From contig CALBAF010000170.1 in NCBI GenBank assembly GCA_937926415.1, positions 1 through 7,123 on the forward strand: a stretch of 7,123 nt of DNA, read 5' to 3'. Positions within the stretch are counted from its first letter, which is position 1; every line of letters begins with the position of its first letter. Under the pieces are notes generated by a model. It was not told where the DNA came from. It did not search any database and worked only from the letters and a program-made list of their open reading frames with translations. Positions 1-5,671 of this stretch are shown one piece after another. The position numbers and the translations under genes are program-made. The stretch comes from an uncultured Actinomyces sp. (GTDB lineage: Bacteria > Actinomycetota > Actinomycetes > Actinomycetales > Actinomycetaceae).

Positions 1-1
1 C

Positions 2-529
2 ACCCTCCTGGCCCTGCGCCCGCAGCTGTTGTGGTGGGCGATTGCCTTCGCACCCCTGGCCTCGTCCGCGATCTACCTCGTGTGGAAGGGCCGCGAGCGC
101 TCCCTGGGCGCCCGCGCCGCCTCGATCCTGGCGGGCAACATCATGGGGCCCGTGGCGTTCTCGCTAGCGATTGCAGACGGTTCACCTGCTGCGGTGACAC
201 TCCAGGCGTGGGCGACGTGCGCCGCGTTCGGCCTGCACTACATCGGCACCGTTCCGCTGGTTCGCTCAATGATCCGCGGCCGTAAGGACCCGCGCTGGGC
301 GATGGGTTCCACGCTGCTGCACGCGGCGTTCACGCTGTGCGCGGCCGTGGCGTGGTGGTTCGGTGCGCTGACGATCTGGCCCGTCCTCATGTGGGCGTGC
401 CTGACTGCGCGCGCGTGGGTGTTGCCGACGCTGAACCGGACCCGCGCGCGCCCCTTCTCCCCCAAGTTCATCGGATTCAGCGAGCTCGGCTGGTCACTTC
501 TCCTCATTGCCTCGCTGCTGATCCCGTAA
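2..529 (+). CDS. YwiC-like integral membrane protein, 5' end cut off by the window
   Basis: The reading frame is open to the left edge, so the true start lies outside the window; TTG at 29 is only an internal codon. The visible 175 residues are very hydrophobic. I read about five membrane segments, for example LLWWAIAFAPLASSAIYLVW at the start and a long Trp-rich stretch before LTARAWVLP. A cytoplasmic-looking loop reads VPLVRSMIRGRKDPRW, and the C-terminus reads KFIGFSELGWSLLLIASLLIP. The V-R-S-x-I-R loop after a helix and the I-G-x-x-E motif near the end fit what I remember of the YwiC-like family (uncharacterised membrane proteins common in actinobacteria and Bacillus). The biochemical role of that family is not established, so I assign no function. 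The gene converges on the aminotransferase, with a hairpin between the stops. Confidence 0.75.
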   Translation, partial: TLLALRPQLLWWAIAFAPLASSAIYLVWKGRERSLGARAASILAGNIMGPVAFSLAIADGSPAAVTLQAWATCAAFGLHYIGTVPLVRSMIRGRKDPRWAMGSTLLHAAFTLCAAVAWWFGALTIWPVLMWACLTARAWVLPTLNRTRARPFSPKFIGFSELGWSLLLIASLLIP

Positions 530-553
530 ATCGCGGCACCCGGGTGGGTGGTC

Positions 554-585
554 ATGGGCGCGTCCGCTGTGTCGGGCGCGCCCAT
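554..585. terminator. Bidirectional hairpin between convergent genes
   Basis: A 13-bp inverted repeat: left arm ATGGGCGCGTCCG at 554-566, loop CTGTGT, right arm CGGGCGCGCCCAT at 573-585, with one G-T pair. It fills the 69-bp gap between the stops of the YwiC-like gene and the aminotransferase gene. No T-run follows on either strand, which is common for terminators of high-GC actinomycetes. Confidence 0.75.
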
Positions 586-598
586 TCGCATGCTGCCC

Positions 599-1663
599 CT
601 ACGCGCCGATGCCCGCGGTGCGTACGAATTCGGCGGCGACTGACAGGAAGAGATCGTTCTGCTCGCGCGAGCCGACCGAGACGCGCACGCCCACGCGGAA
701 GGGGCGCACGATGAGGCCGACACGCGCGCATGCCTCGACGAGGCCGTAGACGTCGCCTCGGATCAGGTAGAAGTTCGACTGGCTGTCGGGGATGTCGTAG
801 CCGAGGTCTCGCAGCACCGGGATAATGCGCTCGCGCTCGGCGATGATCTCGGCGACCGCGCGCTGCACGCCCTCAGCATCCTTCAACGACGCGAGGGCCG
901 CGGCGAGGGCGAGGGAGCTAACGCCGAAGGGCACGAGGAGGGCCTGGATCGCGCCGATCACCTCGGGATCGCCGATGGCGTAGCCGACTCGAACGCCTGC
1001 CAGTGCGTGGGCCTTGGAGAATGTGCGCATGACGATGACGTTGGGGTGGTCCTCGATGAGGGGAACCGCGGTGCGCACGCCGGGCTTGGTCGCGAAGTCG
1101 ATGTAGGCCTCGTCGACGATGACCATGACGTCCTCGGGCACGTCGGCGACGAAGCCGGCGATCTCCTCGTAGGTGAGGGCGGGACCGGTCGGGTTGTTGG
1201 GCGAGCAGACGATGATGGCGACGGTGTCGGGCGTGATCGCCGCGCGCATGGACTCGAGGTCGTGGGTGGCGTCCGGGAGGAGCTCGACGGGTACGGGGTC
1301 GCCACCCACGGAGGGAATGGCGATCGGGTAGGACTCGAAGGAGCGCCAGGGGAAGACGACCTGGCTGCCGGGCTGGCACACGGCGGACAGTGCGGCGACG
1401 AGGATCGCCGAGGAACCGGTGCCTACGCACACCTGATCGGCGCCTACGCCGAAGCGCTGGGCGAGGGCCTCACGCAGTGGCGCGGCCGTCAGGTCGGGAT
1501 ACCTGTTGATCGTCTCGAGCTCGCGGGCGATCGCTTCGAGCACCTCGGGGCTGGGCGGCGTCGGCATCTCGTTGGAGGAGATCTTGACGGCGTCGGGCGC
1601 AGTCTTGCTGGGAACGTAGCGAGGCAGGGAGGCGACGGCGGGCCGGATGCGCAGGTTGGTCAT
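599..1663 (-). CDS. hisC: PLP-dependent aminotransferase, HisC2/Pat type (histidinol-phosphate or aromatic amino acid transaminase)
   Basis: Fold-type I aminotransferase of 354 residues, cytosolic by sequence (no signal or membrane segment). Landmarks: NRYPD at 53-57, the PLP-phosphate loop GTGSSA at 81-86, SPNNPTG at 154-160, VDEAYIDF at 183-190 with Asp184 against the pyridine ring, the Schiff-base Lys217 in TFSKAHALAGVRVGY, and carboxylate-binding Arg327 in GVRVSVG. FPWRSFESYP (104-113), VPFGVSS (244-250) and SQSNF (294-298) match the mycobacterial HisC2/Pat pattern as I recall it. No other his gene is nearby, so an aromatic-amino-acid (Phe/Tyr) transaminase role is as likely as histidinol-phosphate transamination. 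I chose ATG at 1663 because AGGA lies 8 nt upstream and family members start M-x-x-R-x-R-P; the frame extends 16 codons further up but those residues look non-coding. Confidence 0.93.
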   Translation of the reverse strand: MTNLRIRPAVASLPRYVPSKTAPDAVKISSNEMPTPPSPEVLEAIARELETINRYPDLTAAPLREALAQRFGVGADQVCVGTGSSAILVAALSAVCQPGSQVVFPWRSFESYPIAIPSVGGDPVPVELLPDATHDLESMRAAITPDTVAIIVCSPNNPTGPALTYEEIAGFVADVPEDVMVIVDEAYIDFATKPGVRTAVPLIEDHPNVIVMRTFSKAHALAGVRVGYAIGDPEVIGAIQALLVPFGVSSLALAAALASLKDAEGVQRAVAEIIAERERIIPVLRDLGYDIPDSQSNFYLIRGDVYGLVEACARVGLIVRPFRVGVRVSVGSREQNDLFLSVAAEFVRTAGIGA

Positions 1664-1670
1664 GTGTGTA

Positions 1671-1699
1671 GTCCTATCCCATGGGATGGGACCGTGCAA
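1671..1699 (-). promoter_or_regulatory. Candidate promoter and palindrome upstream of the aminotransferase
   Basis: Read on the minus strand, TTGCAC (1694-1699) and TAGGAC (1671-1676) are separated by 17 bases, the optimal -35/-10 spacing, but each matches the sigma-70-type consensus at only three positions. The spacer contains most of a perfect 12-bp palindrome, ATCCCATGGGAT, at 1676-1687, and a second loose inverted pair TGGGAC...GTCCCA (1686-1709) follows. An operator shared by the two divergent genes is possible. This is suggestive only. Confidence 0.3.
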
Positions 1700-1728
1700 G
1701 CATCGTCCCACTGCACAAGAATAGAGAA

Positions 1729-2115
1729 ATGGATTTTATTGCACGTTTGTTGGCCACGATGGCCGGCCTGTGGGTGACGACCCGTCTGGTCTCGTCGATC
1801 TCGATCGAGTCGTCGTCGACGTCGCAGACCGTCATCGTTCTGGCGGCCGTCGCCCTGGTGTTCACGGCGGTGAACTCGATCATCAAGCCTGTCGTGACGA
1901 CGCTCGCGTTCCCCCTGTACCTCCTCACTTTCGGCCTGTTTGCCCTGGTGACGAACTCTTTGCTGTTCGCGCTGACGGGGTGGCTGTCCACATCGCTCGG
2001 ATTCCCCATGACGACGGGCGGCTTCTGGTCCTGCCTGGCCGGCGCGGTCATCACCTCCGTGGTGTCCTCGATCGTCTCTGGCATCCTGCGGGACAAGAAG
2101 GACGAGCGGGACTGA
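1729..2115 (+). CDS. Small four-helix membrane protein, phage holin family 4 (DUF360-like)
   Basis: Encodes 128 residues, the usual size for this family, with about four predicted membrane helices: residues roughly 3-22, 30-54, 58-85 and 95-121, then a charged tail RDKKDERD. The segment NSIIKPVVTTLAFPLYLLTFGLFALVTN in the middle matches the family signature N-x-x-x-x-P-x-x-x-x-x-x-x-P-x-x-x-x-T-x-G-x-F. Despite the name, these proteins are chromosomal and widespread in actinobacteria and cyanobacteria; there is no lysin or phage gene here, so I do not infer cell lysis. I chose ATG at 1729 because the protein then begins MDFIARLL, as relatives do; the in-frame ATG at 1681 would add 16 polar residues. 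There is no clear Shine-Dalgarno sequence, but AAGAAT at 1717-1722 could be a -10 element for a leaderless transcript. The gene is divergent from the aminotransferase and convergent with the hydrolase. Confidence 0.87.
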   Translation: MDFIARLLATMAGLWVTTRLVSSISIESSSTSQTVIVLAAVALVFTAVNSIIKPVVTTLAFPLYLLTFGLFALVTNSLLFALTGWLSTSLGFPMTTGGFWSCLAGAVITSVVSSIVSGILRDKKDERD

Positions 2116-2133
2116 CATCACTCCCTTCTCCGT

Positions 2134-2165
2134 CGAGGCGCATTACCCCTGGGTGATGCGCCTCG
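2134..2165. terminator. Strong hairpin terminator overlapping the end of the hydrolase gene
   Basis: A 15-bp inverted repeat with one G-T pair: CGAGGCGCATTACCC (2134-2148) against GGGTGATGCGCCTCG (2151-2165). The two-base centre means the innermost pair must open. On the plus strand TTTGAT follows, so it should end the holin-family transcript. The hydrolase stop codon (2143-2145) and its last seven codons lie inside the hairpin, so for the minus strand the terminator is partly coding sequence. Confidence 0.75.
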
Positions 2166-3834
2166 TTTGATAGTGGTGGATGGTGGTCTGCGTGTCCTGC
2201 GTGAGGCCGAGCGCCTGGGTGCGGCGGGCCTCGGCGGCAGCCAGGGCGCTCAGTCCCGGATCGGACGAGGCCCGGGCAGCGTCCAGGGTGCTGCGGATTT
2301 CGTCGACGTACAGCGGAGCGCTATGCGAGGAGGGAACCGGGTCTTCGGGGTGAGCCGTGGCCTCGTAGTCGTGGAACCTGACGGTCGTCACGTTGTCTCC
2401 GCGCGTCGCGTTCCCATCCAGGCCGGGGACGATGTCGCCAGCATTTTCGTAGGAGAGGACGGGCACATCGCTGGGCGCAACCGTCGCCGTGGGTGAACCG
2501 GCGGTGACGACGGAGACGACGTTGTAGCGTGCACGCACGGCGGGGTCGGCGGCCAGCTGGGCCGCCATGATGCCGCCCTGCGAGTGGCCAGCGAACTCGA
2601 CAGCCTCCTCGGGCGAGATACCGGCCGCATCCATGGCTTCCACGATGGCGTCGAGCTGATCCGAGGCCATTCCCGCCACACCCTGCAGGTTGGTGGTCAT
2701 GTCCTGGGGTCCCGTTTGCCCGATGAAGAAGGACTGGGTGCCTCGGATGTCGACGGTCCACGAGCGGGTCGTCTCCCCGTCCTCCCCGACCGTCACGTGT
2801 TCTTCGATGGCGATCTCGCCGTTGTCGGCGTCGCCTCCGTGCATGTCGACGATGTGCTCGATGGTGTCCGCGCTGGTGGTGACGCCCCGGTGGTGAGTGT
2901 CGGGGGTTGCGTCGGGCATCAACCCGAGCGTCGCGCGGGTCCGTGCGTCGAGGGTACTGGACGGGATATGGGCGGCTACCTCGTTGTGATGGACACGACT
3001 GTTCCCGTCCGGTCCCCTCACGGCGACCCCGTAGCTGGCTCCGTGCCCACCACCGAAGACGTTGTACCAGGTGCTCGCCACCCAGGGTGCCGCGAGCGCG
3101 GCGATACCGGACGCGGGCTGCGTCGACGTCGAGTTCAGGTCCTGACTGACCCCCTTCCCGGCCAGTAACTGCGCGACGCCTCGGAACGCGGGCATGGAAT
3201 TCATGTCGAGGGCGAATCTGCCGAGGTCGCGCTGGAACAATGCCCCTGATTCCGCGTCTCCGTGCCGCGCGAAGGCGATGCCGTCGATCGCGGTGTTCCA
3301 CAGGTCCCTCGTGTACACCGGGTTGGTCATGTTGTGCATGAGGAGGTCGGGCAGCCAGTACGCTCCCAAGCGCGCGGAGGCGTCCTGCACTCCGTGGTAG
3401 AGCGCGGCGCCGCCGCTGGCCAGGGTGCTGCCGGGACATAGGACGAACGCTCCGAGGCTCCGCCAGCTGAGCTGTGCCCCCATCGGGCTGCCGGGTACGG
3501 CCTCCCACAGGGAAGCGGCCGCGTTCGCGTCCGCGTAGGTGAGGGCCGCGTCCTGCAGCTTCCACCTCAGGTCGTCGACGCTGGACTGAAGGGAGTCGAG
3601 GGCGCTGATGGCGGCGCTGATCGCGGAGATGAGTCCGGCAGCCGTCTCCGGGGCAAAGAACGAGGCCAGGTCGGCCTCGGAAAGCGCGGCGTTCAGCGCG
3701 AGGCGCGCCGGTCCGATCGAGAGGGTCTCTTCGTATGTGACGAGGGTGTGCGCGGCACACAGCTCGTTGACGTCCACGTGGAAGGAACCCGAGGAGACGG
3801 AGACATGTCGCTTCGGATCGAAGGCCACGATCAC
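2143..3834 (-). CDS. Lipase-like alpha/beta serine hydrolase with helical N-terminal region, probable type VII secretion substrate
   Basis: Encodes 563 residues, two-part. Residues about 20-190 are Ala/Ser-rich and helical, including ISALDSLQSSVDDLRWKLQD (72-91) followed by AALTYADANAAASLWEAV, which resembles a WXG100/LXG-type targeting helix pair. Residues about 330-520 look like an alpha/beta hydrolase of the class 3 lipase type: nucleophile elbow FAGHSQGG with Ser418, then ENAGDIVPGLDG with Asp467, then SSHSAPLY with His504, giving a plausible catalytic triad in the right order. The substrate cannot be deduced; lipid or ester hydrolysis is the family expectation. There is no signal peptide, lipobox or membrane helix, so export would need the type VII route. 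A strict Y-x-x-x-D/E export motif is absent; the nearest is Y100-A-D-A-N. I chose GTG at 3834, whose GTGA overlaps the stop of the upstream gene; GTG at 3828 is an alternative with a GGAG 10 nt upstream. The frame stays open 70 codons further up, but that part overlaps the partner gene and is Arg-rich noise. Confidence 0.82.
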   Translation of the reverse strand: MIVAFDPKRHVSVSSGSFHVDVNELCAAHTLVTYEETLSIGPARLALNAALSEADLASFFAPETAAGLISAISAAISALDSLQSSVDDLRWKLQDAALTYADANAAASLWEAVPGSPMGAQLSWRSLGAFVLCPGSTLASGGAALYHGVQDASARLGAYWLPDLLMHNMTNPVYTRDLWNTAIDGIAFARHGDAESGALFQRDLGRFALDMNSMPAFRGVAQLLAGKGVSQDLNSTSTQPASGIAALAAPWVASTWYNVFGGGHGASYGVAVRGPDGNSRVHHNEVAAHIPSSTLDARTRATLGLMPDATPDTHHRGVTTSADTIEHIVDMHGGDADNGEIAIEEHVTVGEDGETTRSWTVDIRGTQSFFIGQTGPQDMTTNLQGVAGMASDQLDAIVEAMDAAGISPEEAVEFAGHSQGGIMAAQLAADPAVRARYNVVSVVTAGSPTATVAPSDVPVLSYENAGDIVPGLDGNATRGDNVTTVRFHDYEATAHPEDPVPSSHSAPLYVDEIRSTLDAARASSDPGLSALAAAEARRTQALGLTQDTQTTIHHYQTRRITQG

Positions 3835-4136
3835 CACGCTCCGAGCATGACGAGTTCGGGATGACCTACGGCTGTTTCGGCGGCCTCGGCGAGTCTGCGC
3901 GTCAGTCCCCGAGTCCGCTCCGCGTCGAAGGCTGGGACGAGGTCGAGGGCCTGTTGAATCTGGTCGAGGACTGCCTGAGCTCCGGCGACGGTCTCGCCGC
4001 AGCGCGCCCGATAGGAGTCGCCTCCCACTCCCGTCCACTGCGGGCACGTCGCACCCGCGAGCACCCCAAGCAGGCCGTCGACGAGGCCCTGGGCAGCTTG
4101 GAGGGAAAAGCCTGGGCTGGTTGGATCGAGGATCAT
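3831..4136 (-). CDS. Small WXG100-like protein, probable partner of the downstream hydrolase
   Basis: Encodes 101 residues. The layout is that of an ESX/WXG100-family protein: a first amphipathic helix (about 11-28), a turn with W34-T-G36 (CPQWTGVGGDSYRARC) and Tyr42, then a long second helix region (about 44-92) rich in Ala, Leu, Gln and Glu. There is no signal peptide or membrane segment. In the known family such proteins form helical hairpins that pair with a second substrate and are exported by an EccC/EssC ATPase; no such machinery is in this window. I chose ATG at 4136 because GGGAG lies 5 nt upstream (4142-4146); the in-frame ATG at 4148 overlaps that ribosome binding site. The stop codon overlaps the GTG start of the hydrolase gene by four bases, so the two are translationally coupled. 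Assignment to WXG100 rests on pattern and context, not on a strong sequence match. Confidence 0.7.
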   Translation of the reverse strand: MILDPTSPGFSLQAAQGLVDGLLGVLAGATCPQWTGVGGDSYRARCGETVAGAQAVLDQIQQALDLVPAFDAERTRGLTRRLAEAAETAVGHPELVMLGAW

Positions 4137-4222
4137 GGTGTCTCCCATCGTTGGAAGAGTCGTTGCTTGTCCTCGCACGCTACGCCGCCTCACTCCCCTA
4201 CAACCAGCCGTCCGACTCAACC

Positions 4223-4261
4223 TGTGGATAACCACCCGACGCACCCCACCCCTGTGGACGA
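4223..4261 (+). promoter_or_regulatory. Two DnaA-box-like 9-mers 30 bp apart
   Basis: TGTGGATAA at 4223-4231 is an exact reverse complement of the classical DnaA box TTATCCACA. TGTGGACGA at 4253-4261 differs at one position from the high-GC actinobacterial form TGTGGACAA. Both sit in an identical CCTGTGGA context, in the same orientation, with starts exactly 30 bases apart (about three helical turns). They lie between the divergent WXG-like gene and the methyltransferase gene. They may be regulatory DnaA sites; two boxes alone are not evidence of an origin. Confidence 0.45.
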
Positions 4262-4307
4262 CACGCCCAGACATCCGCGTAGAAGCCTTGCATAAAACAG
4301 CCCCCTC

Positions 4308-4324
4308 GTTCACCGAAGATGAAC
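4308..4324. promoter_or_regulatory. Short inverted repeat upstream of the methyltransferase gene
   Basis: GTTCA-CCGAAGA-TGAAC is a 5-bp inverted repeat with a 7-base centre, about 55 bases before the methyltransferase start. Its size and placement would fit an operator, but a repeat this short can occur by chance. Confidence 0.25.
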
Positions 4325-4366
4325 AACGCGATAGCGACCTGAACCGCTGATGAAGGTGCACCGTTG

Positions 4367-4372
4367 TAGCAT
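4367..4372 (+). promoter_or_regulatory. Candidate -10 element for a leaderless methyltransferase transcript
   Basis: TAGCAT matches TATAAT at four positions and ends six bases before the ATG at 4379, so transcription would start at or next to the initiation codon. The only purine-rich stretch, GGAG at 4374-4377, is one base from the ATG, too close to act as a ribosome binding site. No convincing -35 hexamer is visible at the expected distance. Confidence 0.4.
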
Positions 4373-4378
4373 CGGAGC

Positions 4379-5668
4379 ATGCCACTCGACTACACACGAC
4401 CGCTCGCCGTAGACCTCTTCGCAGGAGCAGGAGGACTATCTCTCGGCCTCGAACAAGCCGGATACGAAATCGCAGCCGCAGTCGAGTACGATCCCATTCA
4501 CGCAGCGGTCCACGAGTACAACTTCCCGTATGGAAAGACCTTCGCTCGAGATGTTACAGGTATCACCGGCGCTGAGATTCGCAGCAATTCCGAGATCGGA
4601 GACAGGGAGATTGCTCTGGTTGCCGGAGGCCCACCGTGCCAAGGGATATCCCTCATCGGCCGCCGCGCTATCGATGATCCTCGAAACGCACTGTTGAAAG
4701 AATATGTACGTTTGGTTCTCGAACTGCAGCCCCGCCATTTCCTCATGGAAAACGTCGCGGGTCTGACTGTCGGCAAGCACCGTCAACTACTCACAGAAGT
4801 TATCGATCTTCTGTCTGATGGGGGGTATCAGGTACTCACCCCTTATCGCGTTTTGCAGGCGGCGGACTACGGTACGCCACAATCTCGTAAGCGCCTCATC
4901 CTTTTGGGCGCCCGCGAGGACGTGCCTCTACCGCACTATCCAGAACCACTTTTCACACCTCGACCTATTCGAAACAAGCCTCTCCCGAGTGATCCTTTGC
5001 TGCCCTTTGGCCCCTCCGTCAATGACGCACTCTCGGATATTCCCGACGCTCACTCGATCAACGAGCTCCTTGAAGGAGACACCGCATCCGACGTCGTTTA
5101 CGGCACACCTTCGGACTACGCGGCAGAGCTGCGCGGTATAACAACTGCTGCGGACGATTTCTCGCACCCTCGCCGCTTTGACCGGTCCGTGTTGACCTCG
5201 TCGAATCGGACGAACCACACAAGTACATCAATTGAACGTTTCGATGCGACGGCACCGGGTGATGTTGAGCCCGTCTCACGTTTCCTTCGACTAAACCCCG
5301 AAGGAATCTGCAACACACTGCGCGCAGGAACTGCATCTGATCGAGGTGCTTTTACCGCGCCGCGTCCGATCCACCCGACATATCCCCGCGTCATTACCGT
5401 CCGAGAAGCGGCGCGCCTTCACGGTTACCCCGATTGGTTCCGATTCCACGTCACGAAGTGGAATGGATTCCGCGAGATCGGAAATTCAGTTCCGGCTCGC
5501 CTCGGGCGGGCCATTGGTTCAGTCCTGCTGAAGGCAGACAACATCACGCCTACTCGCGGCAAGACCATCGAACTCGGTAACCCGGCGCTTCTCTCAATGA
5601 ACGCCAGTGAAGCAGAAAAGTACTACGGGATCGAAGAACGTGTCATCCCACAACGTGATAGGAAATAG
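4379..5668 (+). CDS. DNA (cytosine-5) methyltransferase of a type II restriction-modification system
   Basis: Transfers a methyl group from S-adenosylmethionine to C5 of cytosine in a specific DNA site, protecting it from the partner nuclease. All main motifs appear in order in 429 residues: I, DLFAGAGGLSLG (12-23, cofactor binding); IV, GGPPCQGIS (83-91) with catalytic Cys87; VI, ENVAG (124-128) with Glu124; VIII, QSRKR (168-172); IX, REAARLHGYPD (342-352); X, IGNSVPARLGRAIG (367-380). The variable target-recognition region lies at about 180-340 and includes GTASDRGAFTAPRPIHPTYPR; I cannot read the DNA specificity from it. About 45 residues follow motif X, ending EERVIPQRDRK, longer than a minimal enzyme of this class. 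The endonuclease gene starts 3 bases after the stop. Codon and base use are less G+C-biased than in the flanking genes, which suggests acquisition by transfer. No controller-protein or vsr gene is present. Confidence 0.95.
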   Translation: MPLDYTRPLAVDLFAGAGGLSLGLEQAGYEIAAAVEYDPIHAAVHEYNFPYGKTFARDVTGITGAEIRSNSEIGDREIALVAGGPPCQGISLIGRRAIDDPRNALLKEYVRLVLELQPRHFLMENVAGLTVGKHRQLLTEVIDLLSDGGYQVLTPYRVLQAADYGTPQSRKRLILLGAREDVPLPHYPEPLFTPRPIRNKPLPSDPLLPFGPSVNDALSDIPDAHSINELLEGDTASDVVYGTPSDYAAELRGITTAADDFSHPRRFDRSVLTSSNRTNHTSTSIERFDATAPGDVEPVSRFLRLNPEGICNTLRAGTASDRGAFTAPRPIHPTYPRVITVREAARLHGYPDWFRFHVTKWNGFREIGNSVPARLGRAIGSVLLKADNITPTRGKTIELGNPALLSMNASEAEKYYGIEERVIPQRDRK

Positions 5669-5671
5669 CTG

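Noticed and set aside
238..723. 161-codon minus-strand frame across the YwiC-like/aminotransferase junction
   Set aside because: Overlaps two real genes and the terminator; Ala/Ser/Arg-rich composition without domains.
1007..1777. 256-codon plus-strand frame antisense to the aminotransferase gene
   Set aside because: Gly/Asp/Val-rich mirror of a high-GC coding strand, with no recognisable domain.
1729..2115. Prophage remnant suggested by the 'holin' family name
   Set aside because: Four-helix family 4 proteins are ordinary chromosomal genes in actinobacteria, and no other phage gene is nearby.
2321..3760. A 479-codon open frame on the minus strand inside the hydrolase gene
   Set aside because: Its translation is Arg/His-rich low-complexity text typical of a frame-shifted high-GC gene, and the hydrolase frame has clear motifs.
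3838..4047. 70-codon N-terminal extension of the hydrolase frame
   Set aside because: It overlaps the WXG-like gene, is Arg/Ser-rich without family features, and the GTG at 3834 coupled to the upstream stop is a better start.
4149..4378. Replication origin or plasmid backbone suggested by the DnaA boxes
   Set aside because: Only two boxes, no AT-rich unwinding element, and no rep, parAB or dnaA/dnaN gene; the neighbours are chromosomal genes.
4198..4380. 60-codon minus-strand frame in the divergent intergenic region
   Set aside because: No ribosome binding site, no family resemblance, and it covers the DnaA boxes and the methyltransferase promoter.
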